A stretch of DNA of 50,977 nt from Clostridia bacterium (GCA_017435305.1 JAFSFH010000001.1:1-50977), one strand, 5' to 3'. Positions 16,959 through 25,140 are shown, numbered from the stretch's first letter. The notes: generated by a model from the letters alone, not told the origin. Numbers and translations are program-made.

Positions 16959-17471
16959 TTATGCGGTTGGCTCGGTCAGCCGCTTACAGTCGGTGAAGGT
17001 GACCTCCAGCTCCTCGGCGGGCACGGTCAACGACCGCGGCAGACCGCTGTCGGGGTCGAACACCAGCGTGTAGTCCACATCCTCCACGCTGCCCTTGACC
17101 ACGTAGCCCTCTTCGGTCTCGGCACCACCGCCGTGGGGGGCGGACAGTACCTGCGCCACGCACCGTATCAGCGCGCTCTGGGGCACCTTATCCGACGGCA
17201 CCCGGGTGCGCATACCGCCCAGCTCCATCAACAGTTCCTCTCCGTCCCAGCCAAGGGTGATCCCCTGCAGGGAGGTGGGCAGGTCAAAGGACAGCATCAA
17301 TTCGCCATCCTCGCTACACCGCAGATCACCCTCCACGTTCATCTCACGATATTCCGCCGCCACCCGACAGGTGAACCCATCGGTGACCACGTCGGCGGGC
17401 TTTGACCCGCCGCAGCCGCTCACAGACAGCGCTAAAATCAGCGCCATCGCCGTTCCGACCCACTTTTTCAT
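16959..17471 (-). CDS. Predicted lipoprotein (LolA-like position)
   Basis: A 170-residue exported lipoprotein. The signal peptide ends in a lipobox (ALSVSGCGGS), so the mature protein would be anchored at Cys on the outer face of the membrane. The rest is beta-rich (YREMNVEGDLRCSEDG and similar). Bacillus has the LolA-like lipoprotein YdcC at the same place between nnr and alr-mazEF, so a YdcC-type role is possible by position; I do not see enough similarity to assert it. Start is the ATG at 17471, 8 nt after AGGAG; a TTG at 17477 is less likely. Confidence 0.82.
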   Translation of the reverse strand: MKKWVGTAMALILALSVSGCGGSKPADVVTDGFTCRVAAEYREMNVEGDLRCSEDGELMLSFDLPTSLQGITLGWDGEELLMELGGMRTRVPSDKVPQSALIRCVAQVLSAPHGGGAETEEGYVVKGSVEDVDYTLVFDPDSGLPRSLTVPAEELEVTFTDCKRLTEPTA

Positions 17472-17482
17472 TAGCAATGCTC

Positions 17483-18367
17483 CTATTTCTCAAATTGCAG
17501 AAACAGGTTCGGCAGCTCCTCGATCAAGTCGGAGGGGAGCATACTGTGCTGGGACAGCCGCTTGGCCGCCCGATCCCCCGCGGCGCCGTGGAGATACACG
17601 CCGCACATAGCGGCGTAATAGGGATCCATGCCCTGCGCCGCCAGCGCGCCGATCATACCGGACAGCACGTCGCCGCAGCCGCCGGTGGACATACCGGGGT
17701 TGCCGGTGCCATTCTCCAGCACGGGACGACCCGGGGCGCTGATGAGGGTGCGGTGACCCTTCAGCACCAGCGTCACGCCGCACTCATCCGCCACGCGGCG
17801 GGCGATCTCCACCCGATTCTCCTGCACCCAGTCCACCGATTTACCCAGCAGGCGGGCCATCTCCCCCGGATGGGGGGTCAGGATCAACGGTGCCGAAACC
17901 GTTTCCTCCATCAATATATGCGGGTCGATGGCATTTATGCCATCCGCGTCCAACAAAACGGGGCGGGTGCACTCGCGAATCAGCATCTCCACCATCGCGG
18001 TCTGGGTCTCACCCCGACCGATGCCGGGACCCACCACCACCGCGGTGGCGCCGTCCGCCGCATCCTGCACGCAGGCGGTGGCGGTGGAGGACAGACGTCC
18101 CTCCCGCTCCGCCAGGGGCAGAAACACCGCCTCCGGCACCTCAGAGGCCACGATGGGATACACCGACTGGGGCACGGCGGCGGTCACCAGACCCACGCCG
18201 CTGCGCAGAGCGCCGCGCACGCACAGCAGCGCCGCGCCCGCCATGCCGTAGCTGCCGCACACGGTCAGCAGACGACCGAAAATGCCCTTATGGCTGTCGG
18301 CGGGACGGGGGGTAAACCGCTCCGCAACCATAGCGGGGGTAATGGTTTTTAAAATAACATCGGACAT
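17483..18367 (-). CDS. nnrD: ADP-dependent NAD(P)H-hydrate dehydratase
   Basis: YjeF C-terminal (carbohydrate-kinase-like) domain enzyme that repairs hydrated NAD(P)H at the expense of ADP or ATP. Motifs include HKGIFGRLLTVCGSYGMAGA (N-terminal), VVVGPGIGRGETQ, LLDADGINAI, LTPHPGEMARLLG and STGGCGDVLSGMIGALAAQG with the catalytic Asp. The 294-residue protein lacks the N-terminal NnrE epimerase domain found in fused versions. The ATG at 18367 has AGGAGG ahead. It is separated from the lipoprotein gene by 11 nt, so the two are cotranscribed. Confidence 0.95.
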   Translation of the reverse strand: MSDVILKTITPAMVAERFTPRPADSHKGIFGRLLTVCGSYGMAGAALLCVRGALRSGVGLVTAAVPQSVYPIVASEVPEAVFLPLAEREGRLSSTATACVQDAADGATAVVVGPGIGRGETQTAMVEMLIRECTRPVLLDADGINAIDPHILMEETVSAPLILTPHPGEMARLLGKSVDWVQENRVEIARRVADECGVTLVLKGHRTLISAPGRPVLENGTGNPGMSTGGCGDVLSGMIGALAAQGMDPYYAAMCGVYLHGAAGDRAAKRLSQHSMLPSDLIEELPNLFLQFEK

Positions 18368-18384
18368 AGTAAAACCTCCTATGC

Positions 18385-18418
18385 AAAAGGAGCCATACGC
18401 CCAAAAGCGCATGGCTCC
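18385..18418 (-). terminator. Terminator or attenuator between membrane gene and nnrD
   Basis: A 12-bp imperfect stem (GGAGCCATGCGC with GGCGTATGGCTCC) followed by TTTT on the minus strand, directly upstream of the nnrD Shine-Dalgarno. No separate nnrD promoter is visible, so readthrough may feed nnrD. Confidence 0.72.
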
Positions 18419-18425
18419 CCCTTGT

Positions 18426-18983
18426 TTACTCGTCGTCGGGCGTCTTCAGGTCGATACCCGCCGCACGGGCGGCACGGGCGGTGTCCATCTGAACCAGCTT
18501 GGGCAGACCGCCGTACAGCGCCTTCAGCACCCGCATATCGGGGTGGAACACCACGAAGGTGTTGCCGTTTTTCTTGCTGTGATAGGTGAAGCACCAGAGA
18601 CCGTCCTCATTCAGCGATTCCGCCGCCATCACGCGGCGCTGATACTGACCCAGCGGGGCAGCCGGGTCATAGGGCTGCAGGGACTGGATCTTACGCCCCG
18701 CCACCGACACCAGGCGCTTACGCTTACGGCGGGCGGTAATCTGATCCACGTCGATATCGCCGTTGGTGACACAATACTCAAACTCCACGTTCTGGGTGGT
18801 GATCAGCCACCAGGCGCCGTAGGCAATACCCGCCAGCACGATGATGAACACACCGGGGATAACCCCACTGAACAGGAACGCCAAAAAGGCCAGCGCCAAC
18901 GCCAGCAGCAGCGTACCCACGATAATCGCCCACTCCAGGGCGCCCTTTTTCTTCTTCAGAATCTGTTCGCAAAAATTGTCCAT
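18426..18983 (-). CDS. Conserved membrane protein, unknown function
   Basis: A 185-residue protein starting MDNFCEQILKKKKGALEWA at the ATG at 18983, with AGGAG at 8 nt. The frame is open far upstream but that part crosses the promoter. Two adjacent hydrophobic helices (about 20-42 and 45-65) are followed by a soluble domain with QNVEFEYCVTNGDIDVDQI and a basic RRKRKRLVSVAGRKI stretch, suggesting a cytoplasmic pleckstrin-like beta domain. It may belong to DUF6106, recalled from memory only. Its own promoter is at 19012-19040. Confidence 0.8.
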   Translation of the reverse strand: MDNFCEQILKKKKGALEWAIIVGTLLLALALAFLAFLFSGVIPGVFIIVLAGIAYGAWWLITTQNVEFEYCVTNGDIDVDQITARRKRKRLVSVAGRKIQSLQPYDPAAPLGQYQRRVMAAESLNEDGLWCFTYHSKKNGNTFVVFHPDMRVLKALYGGLPKLVQMDTARAARAAGIDLKTPDDE

Positions 18984-19011
18984 AATGCATCTCCTTTGGG
19001 TTGTTACCGAC

Positions 19012-19040
19012 ATTATACACCATTTTCGTCGGCATTTCAA
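19012..19040 (-). promoter_or_regulatory. Sigma-A promoter of the small membrane protein gene
   Basis: TTGAAA (19035-19040) and TATAAT (19012-19017) on the minus strand, spacer 17 nt, about 30 nt upstream of the start codon at 18983. Confidence 0.8.
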
Positions 19041-19041
19041 T

Positions 19042-19745
19042 GGGGTTACGGGAAATTTTGCGGAATGTTTGCTGGGTAACAACCTGTATAAGGACGGCTT
19101 CGCCCAGACGGTGGTGGATGGAGTGGGATACACGGTAACGTTTAATGTTCGAGATAAGGGCAAAAGTCAGTATCAATATCTAATCGAGGTAAAAGAAAAT
19201 GGACACACGGTCAGCCATACAGCTTTAGAAAGCCTCCGGCGGGCGTACCGCGCATCCACTCACAACAGAGTAACACAACCTGACCCCGTTGTCAATACCC
19301 AGTTTACGCAGGACGGATTAATATCAAAATTACTCAGAAGGGGCGGCAATCAAAAGATATCACACAAATAGAAAAAGCCACCGAAGGCAACTACAGATCA
19401 AACGATGTTACATCGCCGCCTGTATCCAACGGTGGTCTTTCTAACAACAACATACCACAAAGCGGTGCTGTTGTCAATACCCAGTCTATGCAGGGCGGGT
19501 GGTTAGTGATTATAAACAAAAACAAGGCCAAACAGATGCTTGGCACCATAGGAGTCCAACCCTCCGAGCTGACAAGCATTGTTGACCTTGCGAAAGGAAG
19601 TTTATCACAACTACCTCAAAATGTCAACACCCAAAACGCCTTACTGGGGAAGGAGAATTTTACCGGTGATGCAATGACGCCGGAGGCGCGGGCGCGGTGG
19701 ATGGATGTCGGTGGGCGTGGGCGGACAATCCCCCAGTCACGGCGA
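19042..19745 (+). pseudogene. Degraded fragment of a phage-type (MuF-like) polyprotein
   Basis: No start codon or ribosome binding site fits. One plus-strand frame reads LYKDGFAQTVVDGVGYTVTF and YQYLIEVKENGHTVSHTA, then runs out at a stop near 19371. From about 19300 the next frame continues with GRINIKITQKGRQSKDITQ and later AKQMLGTIGVQPSELTSIVD. The joined text has repeated VVNTQ/NVNTQ spacers, as in linker regions of large phage polyproteins. So one frameshift separates two parts of a gene that has lost both ends. The region is AT-rich (18 G/C in 60 at 19141-19200) against a GC-rich chromosome. The family is an inference; the reading-frame break is visible. Confidence 0.6.
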
Positions 19746-19900
19746 TGCCGTGACAGCCCCCTTTACACAAGGGGGCCGCGCCGCTGACGCGGCTATGCGG
19801 GGCGTCGGGAACGCCGCCCCCTACGGAATTCACCCCTACGGCATCCGCCCTGTCGCCTGACGGCGACACCCCCCTTTTAGACAAGGGGGCTTGGGTGTTA
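19725..19900. repeat. Palindromic repeat cluster upstream of asparaginase
   Basis: Stems include GTCACGGCGATGCCGTGAC, CCCCCTTTACACAAGGGGG, GCCGCTGACGCGGC, GTCGCCTGACGGCGAC and CCCCCTTTTAGACAAGGGGG, separated by spacers such as ACGCCGCCCCCTACGG. They match the style of the 16139-16345 patch. No coding frame is supported here. Confidence 0.7.
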
Positions 19901-19917
19901 AGCGCAGGGCTTTTCTA

Positions 19918-19947
19918 TTGACACCTGTGGGTGGGGTTTGCTATAAT
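19918..19947 (+). promoter_or_regulatory. Sigma-A promoter of the asparaginase gene
   Basis: Perfect TTGACA (19918-19923) and TATAAT (19942-19947) separated by 18 nt, immediately after the palindromic repeats. Confidence 0.87.
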
Positions 19948-19975
19948 GGTTACACTTTGAGAGGAGGGGTCGTCT

Positions 19976-20986
19976 GTGAACAAAAAAATTCTGCTGGTGT
20001 ATACCGGCGGCACCATCGGTATGGTGCGCACCGAGTCGGGGTATGCCCCCCGCGCCGGCTATCTGGAGACCTTTCTGCGCAGCATACCCGCCCTGCAGGA
20101 CCCCTCTATGCCCCAATGGGATCTGCTGGAACTGTCCCCCCTGCTGGACTCCTCCAATATGACCGTTCTGGACTGGAACCGCATCGGCGGCATCATTCAG
20201 GAGCATTACGCCGCCTACGACGGCTTTGTCATCCTCCACGGCACCGACACCATGGCGTACACCGCCTCTGCCCTCTCCTTCTCTCTGGAGAATCTGGACA
20301 AGCCGGTCATCATCACCGGCTCACAGATACCGCTGTTCGAGGTGCGCAACGACGGTCTGGACAACCTGCTGACCAGCATGGTTGTGGCGGCTCAGGGGCG
20401 CATCCACGAGGTCGCCCTCTGCTTTGACAGCAAGCTGATGCGGGGCAACCGCTCGGTCAAGACCAGCGCCACCGATCTGTATGCTTTCTCATCCCCCAAC
20501 TATCCCAACCTGGCGGACATCGGCACCACCATCCAGTATAACAGCATGATCCCCCCCCGCCCCGTCACCGGCGCATTCCGCGTGCAGGAGCTGAAAAAGA
20601 TACCCATCGGCATCATCAAGGTGTTCCCTGGCATCCAGTTTGAGTTGTTTGAGGAAATTATGTCCGAATCGCTGAAGGGTATCGTGCTGGAGGCCTTCGG
20701 CGCCGGCAACATCCCCGGCAGCGCCGACGCCATCCTCCCCATCGTCCGCAAGGCGCGGGAAAACGGCACGGTGCTGGTCATCTGCTCCCAGTGCCTGAAG
20801 GGGTCGGTATCCCTGGGCACCTACGAAACCAGCGCTGCCCTCAAGGAGGCGGGCGCGGTGTGCGCCTACGATATGACCACCGAGGCGGCGGTAGCGAAGC
20901 TGTATTATCTGTTCAGCTGCGGCTACGACGCCGACACGGTGAAACGGAAAATGGAAGAGAATTTGGTGGGCGAACTGAATACGTGA
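19976..20986 (+). CDS. ansA: Type I (cytoplasmic) L-asparaginase
   Basis: Hydrolyses L-asparagine to aspartate and ammonia; no signal peptide, so cytoplasmic. The first catalytic threonine is in LLVYTGGTIGM (residues 6-16), and the second set in VILHGTDTMAYTASALSFSL with the catalytic Thr-Asp pair. Downstream PVIITGSQIPLFEVRNDGLD is also conserved. The 336-residue length is that of the AnsA group. The start is GTG at 19976, 8 nt after GAGGAGG. It is monocistronic, with its own promoter and a strong terminator. Confidence 0.95.
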   Translation: MNKKILLVYTGGTIGMVRTESGYAPRAGYLETFLRSIPALQDPSMPQWDLLELSPLLDSSNMTVLDWNRIGGIIQEHYAAYDGFVILHGTDTMAYTASALSFSLENLDKPVIITGSQIPLFEVRNDGLDNLLTSMVVAAQGRIHEVALCFDSKLMRGNRSVKTSATDLYAFSSPNYPNLADIGTTIQYNSMIPPRPVTGAFRVQELKKIPIGIIKVFPGIQFELFEEIMSESLKGIVLEAFGAGNIPGSADAILPIVRKARENGTVLVICSQCLKGSVSLGTYETSAALKEAGAVCAYDMTTEAAVAKLYYLFSCGYDADTVKRKMEENLVGELNT

Positions 20987-20989
20987 TGC

Positions 20990-21028
20990 AAAAAAAGACG
21001 GTGCAACATCGGTTGCACCGTCTTTTTT
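20990..21028. terminator. Bidirectional terminator
   Basis: A stem of about 16 bp (AAAAAAGACGGTGCAAC pairing with GTTGCACCGTCTTTTTT) has A and T tracts on both sides. It serves ansA (plus) and can also stop the converging glycosidase transcript (minus). Confidence 0.9.
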
Positions 21029-21029
21029 T

Positions 21030-21098
21030 GTGATGATTTGGCTACGCCAAAGTGATGATACGCTTCGCGTAGTGATGATTGGCGGTAACACCGCCAAG
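21030..21098. repeat. Tandem GTGATGAT-spaced mini-hairpins
   Basis: Three copies of GTGATGAT (21030, 21052, 21072) each precede a different small hairpin: TTGGC/GCCAA, ACGC/GCGT and TGGCGGT/ACCGCCA. The hairpin sequences differ while the spacer is constant. The array fills the gap between the terminator and the glycosidase stop codon. Confidence 0.8.
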
Positions 21099-23192
21099 TT
21101 ATTCGATGATAATTCCCTCGGGGGCGGTGATGACGGGGGCTTTGCCCTCCTCCATCTCAATGCGGAGGATGCCCTGCGGGGTGGGGATCTCCACCGTAGC
21201 GGACGGGAAGCCCAGCAGGTCGGGGTGCAGGCGGATACGGGTCATACCTGCCTCTAAAATCTCCAGACCCGATAGCGCCATGGGCAGAGCATACAGCGGG
21301 GTGCCGCCCCAGCCGTGGCTGTGGTCAAAGGGGTAATCCGACTGGGGATAAAAGCCCTCGGGCAGACCCTTGGGGCAGGAGCGGATGGGCTCCTTCCAGT
21401 CCTCCAGCAGGCGGCGGGTGAAGCGGTCGCACAGACCGTTGACCCGCACCGCCTCCAGCACAAAGTGGGCGAAATACGGCTGGAAATAACCCAGGGAGTC
21501 GTCCTCCAACGTGCGGGTCAGCAGGGCGGCGGCGTCACCGTGGACGCCGAACAGCGCCGCCAACACGTTGGAATGACGGCGATAATACCGTTTTTCCACG
21601 TTCTGCGGCATCCACCAGCTCACCAGATCCTCGCGGGTGGGGGTGTTCAGCCCCTCGAAATACAGACCGCGTTCGGGGTCGTACAGGTGGGCGTTGATGG
21701 CGGTCTTCAGCGCCGCCGCACGGGCGCGGTAGCGCTGTGCCTTGGCGGTATCGCCCAAGGCTTCGTAAATCTTTACGCCGTAGGTCAAACCGCCGTAGTA
21801 GAACATATTGAGGAAGGTCTGCCCCAGCGCCTTGGGGGGATGGTGGAGGGAAATGCCGTCCACCGTCACCCAGTCCACGAACATATAACTGGGGGGATTT
21901 TCGATAATGCCGTTCTCACCCAAATAGCCGTGGAAGGTGTCCAGCAGCAGTTCCAGCGCGTCCTCGCACTTCTCCAGCAGGTCACGGTGACCGGTGAACA
22001 GATAGGCGTGGTACAGCATCATAACCCAGATCATACTGTAGGTGGCGTGGAACATCTCGCCCCTTTTCACCCGCAGGATGTCGGCGGTGCGCAGCACGTC
22101 AAACTCCGCCAGCCGCAGATCACCGTAGGACAGGGCGGTCATCATCATCTCCACGTAATAGTCACCGGTGCAGGCCATCGGCTCACAATGGAGCACGCTC
22201 TCCGACTCAAACATCTGCATACACTGGGTCAGCGAGTGGCGGCACACCGCCAGCACCCGATTCAGGTCCTCGTCGGGGGTGGTGGTGACGGCACAGCCGT
22301 CAACGGGGAAATGGGTCTCCACCACCGACAGGGTGACGGTGGCAGGGGTGTCCCCCTCGTTGACCGCGGTGACACGATAGCCGCCCACGCTGCGGATGCC
22401 GGGGCTGATGTATTCGGTGTCACGGGTGAACACGTATTGCTCGGTGGCCTGATTGATATTGGTTTCATAACAATGAACGGTGAGACGAAGGGCACTCTCG
22501 GTCTGCACCTTCAGGTGGATAAAGCCGGAGTACACCATCGGCAGCTCGAAATCCCACTCCCCCTCGCTGTGGGGAGCCACGGTGAAGGCGTGGGGATGGA
22601 TGTCCCGCTCCATCCGCGGCGGGATGGGGGCGGGTGCGGAGTGCCAGAGGTTCTCCACCGCCACGGCGGGGGCAAAATCCTCCACGGGCTGTGTGCCGTC
22701 GTAGTAGTCGGGGGCGGTGTAGGCGCGGTCCTGTCGGCACAGCCAGGAGGGGTCGGTGGTGATCTCCTCCACGCTGCCGTCCTCCAGCTCCACCACGCCG
22801 TGCAACATAAAGCCGCCGTGACCCATAGAGAACTCGTTGATGCGCACCGGCATCATCTTCACCCACGCGTGGAAATCCAGCGTATTCCTCTGCGGGTACA
22901 CCTGCGAGGTGAAGGAATAATGGGTGGGCCAGGGCTCCTCGTTGCTGATATAGAAGTCACCGCCGGGGTTCGCCGGACCGGTGGCGACAAATTCGCCGTT
23001 GCAGTACAGACGGAACTCGGTGTCGCCGCTGTAGGTCAGGGTCGCCTTGGTGATTTTCTGTGTAAAGGTATATTGCTTTACAAACTCGCAAACCGCATAG
23101 TGGTGCGGTTCTTTGTCACACCAGCCGTTGTAAACGGTGGTCTGGGTGTCGGGGTAACGAGCGGGGTCCAGCCATATCCAATTCTGTTTCAT
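21099..23192 (-). CDS. GH78-like alpha-L-rhamnosidase family protein
   Basis: A 697-residue cytoplasmic glycosidase-like protein without a signal peptide. N-terminal beta-sandwich domains (about 1-300) include a sugar-binding-like segment FRLYCNGEFVATGPANPGGD. An alpha-toroid follows, with MFHATYSMIWVMMLYHAYLF, then a C-terminal beta domain beginning at SHGWGGTPLYALPMALSG and TRIRLHPDLLGFPSATVEIP; this layout is typical of GH78. The usual catalytic block around DCPQRDERLGW is replaced by LHCEPMACTGD, so activity or substrate may differ. Start is the ATG at 23192 (7 nt from GGAGG, TGATG overlap with the upstream stop). It is translationally coupled to the RACo-like gene. Confidence 0.78.
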   Translation of the reverse strand: MKQNWIWLDPARYPDTQTTVYNGWCDKEPHHYAVCEFVKQYTFTQKITKATLTYSGDTEFRLYCNGEFVATGPANPGGDFYISNEEPWPTHYSFTSQVYPQRNTLDFHAWVKMMPVRINEFSMGHGGFMLHGVVELEDGSVEEITTDPSWLCRQDRAYTAPDYYDGTQPVEDFAPAVAVENLWHSAPAPIPPRMERDIHPHAFTVAPHSEGEWDFELPMVYSGFIHLKVQTESALRLTVHCYETNINQATEQYVFTRDTEYISPGIRSVGGYRVTAVNEGDTPATVTLSVVETHFPVDGCAVTTTPDEDLNRVLAVCRHSLTQCMQMFESESVLHCEPMACTGDYYVEMMMTALSYGDLRLAEFDVLRTADILRVKRGEMFHATYSMIWVMMLYHAYLFTGHRDLLEKCEDALELLLDTFHGYLGENGIIENPPSYMFVDWVTVDGISLHHPPKALGQTFLNMFYYGGLTYGVKIYEALGDTAKAQRYRARAAALKTAINAHLYDPERGLYFEGLNTPTREDLVSWWMPQNVEKRYYRRHSNVLAALFGVHGDAAALLTRTLEDDSLGYFQPYFAHFVLEAVRVNGLCDRFTRRLLEDWKEPIRSCPKGLPEGFYPQSDYPFDHSHGWGGTPLYALPMALSGLEILEAGMTRIRLHPDLLGFPSATVEIPTPQGILRIEMEEGKAPVITAPEGIIIE

Positions 23193-24673
23193 CACCGCAC
23201 CTCCAGTGTCATATTGGCGATAAATTGATGAGCGAAATAGGGGTCGGTCGCCAACTCCACCACCTGCGCGGCGGACATACGCCGTGCTAACGTCTCCCGA
23301 CGGGTGGTGTCCAGCAGCAGCGCCGCCGCACCGCCCAGGGCGGCATTACCCGCCACGTGGATGCGATCGGTAAAGGCGGGCGGGAGCAGACCGATGCTCA
23401 CCGCGCTCTGTATATTCAGGTAACTGCCGAAGCCGCCGCAGACGGTGACCCGTTTTACCGCGTCGGCGGGCAGGCGGGCGGCACGGAGCAGGGTATCAAT
23501 GCCGGAGCGAATGGCGCTTTTGGACACCTGCAGGGCGCGGACGTCCTCGGCGGTGAGGGTGACGCCGTCGGCCAGGGATACGGGCGTGTCCAGGGTGCCG
23601 TCGGGGGTGAGGTCACCCCGCAATAGCAGGCAGTACGCCGCGTCAATGAGCCCGCTGCCGCAGATACCGCATGGCTCTCCCCCGCCGATGACGGTGGGGT
23701 GCAACGCCCCGTTGACCAGGTCAACCCGATGAATAGCGCCCGCCGAGGCGGTCATACCGCAGGAAATGCCCACACCCTCAAAGGCGGGTCCGGCGGCGGT
23801 GGAGCAGACGTACAGGCTGTCGGCGGTCTGCAGCGCCATCTCGCCGTTGGTGCCCACGTCCAGCAGAAGTTCGTTCTCCTGCAGGTCGGTAGCCAGCAAC
23901 GCCGTGGCGGTATCGCCGCCCACAAAGGCGGAGGCGCAGGGCGCCAGATACACCGCCGCACGGGGACAGTGGGTCAACCCCACAGCCGCGGCGGTCACAT
24001 CCTCGCCGAACAGCCGCCCACAGGCAAAGGGGGCGGTGGCAAAGGGGGTCATATCGGTGGCGGTCAGCAGGGACAGCATCACCGTATTGCCGGTGATCAC
24101 CACGCCGTCCACCGCATCGGGGGTCAAACCCGCCGAGGCGGTCAGGTCGGTGAGCAGACGGCGCACCCCCTCCTGCAGGGCGGCGGTGACGGCGGTGGCT
24201 CCGCCGTTCAGCGACGCCTCCACGCGGCTGATCACGTCAGCGCCGTAGACGGTCTGGGGGTTGGGAGCGCCCGCCTGCGCCAACAGAGTGCCGTCGGGGG
24301 CATACAGGTGCGCCGCCAGGGTGGTGGTGCCCACATCCACCGCCGCACCATAGCGGGCAAAGCCCACACGGCGGCGGGCAGCGGCAGGGGCGTCGGTCAC
24401 CGCAACGGGGTCCGACCCGCCCAGACGGCGGATGCGGCAGTCCCCCTGTACGGTGGTGCAGCAGGCCAAGCGCACGTTATCCGCCAGCTCCATCAGGGTC
24501 AGGTGTCGCCGCTCCTGCGGCGTGGGGTCGCTGACCGCGCCCCACACCTGCACGCGGCACTTGCCACAGATGCCCTTGCCGCTGCAGGGCAAGGAAAGTC
24601 CGTCCACCACCGCGCTGACGGTGGTACCCACCGGCACGGTGATGACACGGTTGTCGATTTCTACCCGCGGCAT
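23192..24673 (-). CDS. RACo-like corrinoid-activating ASKHA protein (DUF4445)
   Basis: The N-terminal 2Fe-2S ferredoxin domain has Cys30, Cys36 and Cys39 (PCSGKGICGKC) plus a Cys at 71/72. An ASKHA-type ATPase domain follows (AAVDVGTTTLAAHLYAPDG near 110, then LLLDVGTNGEMAL, SCGMTASAGAI and TVCGGFGSYLNIQ). This is the layout of RACo/RamA-type activators that reductively reactivate Co(II) corrinoid proteins of methyltransferase systems. The 493-residue protein is in the short-form range. No methyltransferase or corrinoid protein is nearby. It is coupled directly to the GH78-like gene, and AGGTG-type Shine-Dalgarno precedes the ATG. Confidence 0.88.
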   Translation of the reverse strand: MPRVEIDNRVITVPVGTTVSAVVDGLSLPCSGKGICGKCRVQVWGAVSDPTPQERRHLTLMELADNVRLACCTTVQGDCRIRRLGGSDPVAVTDAPAAARRRVGFARYGAAVDVGTTTLAAHLYAPDGTLLAQAGAPNPQTVYGADVISRVEASLNGGATAVTAALQEGVRRLLTDLTASAGLTPDAVDGVVITGNTVMLSLLTATDMTPFATAPFACGRLFGEDVTAAAVGLTHCPRAAVYLAPCASAFVGGDTATALLATDLQENELLLDVGTNGEMALQTADSLYVCSTAAGPAFEGVGISCGMTASAGAIHRVDLVNGALHPTVIGGGEPCGICGSGLIDAAYCLLLRGDLTPDGTLDTPVSLADGVTLTAEDVRALQVSKSAIRSGIDTLLRAARLPADAVKRVTVCGGFGSYLNIQSAVSIGLLPPAFTDRIHVAGNAALGGAAALLLDTTRRETLARRMSAAQVVELATDPYFAHQFIANMTLEVR

Positions 24674-24717
24674 AGCTACACCTCCCCAAACCGCAAAATG
24701 ACGAATAGAATTCCGTT

Positions 24718-25041
24718 CTATTTTTTGAAATGACCGACAACTTTTACAACAATCCCTGAAACGATTTGTAAAACCATTATCGCCAAGGATGCATAGGTCA
24801 TATATTTTCCGATGCTTTTTAAAGATGGATCATCTTGCACAAAAAGGATCAAGCCGACAATCAAAACGACACCCACAAGTGCCGCAAACGTTGTGACTAT
24901 GATTTTAATTATACGCTTTGCTTTTTCAGAAACCGTTTTGTTGGGAACGATCAATTGCATCAGCTTTATGTAACAAAATCCAATCAACTCAATGATTCCT
25001 TCAACGGTTATCTCAAAAATCAATTCCAACAGACAGCCCAT
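24718..25041 (-). CDS. Small AT-rich membrane protein, unknown
   Basis: The 107-residue product starts at the ATG at 25041 (MGCLLELIFEITVEGIIELI) with GAGGAG upstream. Hydrophobic segments cover about 5-30, 48-70 and 78-100. A basic end (VVKVVGHFKK) would be cytoplasmic. The gene is clearly AT-richer than its neighbours, suggesting recent acquisition. I do not recognise a family. It lies next to a partial tRNA copy at 25114-25140. Confidence 0.7.
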   Translation of the reverse strand: MGCLLELIFEITVEGIIELIGFCYIKLMQLIVPNKTVSEKAKRIIKIIVTTFAALVGVVLIVGLILFVQDDPSLKSIGKYMTYASLAIMVLQIVSGIVVKVVGHFKK

Positions 25042-25113
25042 AATCAGTTCTCCTCTGTGTGTTCTTTTCACATTATATCAGAGTATTCTGAATTTTTCAA
25101 TGAGAAACCTCTC

Positions 25114-25140
25114 GGCGCGCCCGAAGGGACTCTAAACCCC
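25114..25140 (-). repeat. Partial copy of the tRNA-Arg 3' end (possible att remnant)
   Basis: 25114-25132 is identical over 19 nt to the 3' end of the tRNA-Arg at 25280-25298, and the next bases (TAAACCCC against GAACCCC) are near identical. A duplicated tRNA 3' end in the same orientation is what tRNA-targeting integrases leave. The interval between the copies is only 165 bp and carries no gene. Confidence 0.6.

Noticed and set aside
21030..21098. CRISPR-like array from the regular GTGATGAT units
   Set aside because: Repeats are only 8 nt, the intervals are about 20 nt hairpins rather than unique spacers, and no cas gene is near.
21315..23228. 637-codon open frame opposite the GH78-like gene
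   Set aside because: Same codon-bias artefact; composition is Gly/His/Val-rich with no domain, and the minus strand has a coherent glycosidase-like protein.
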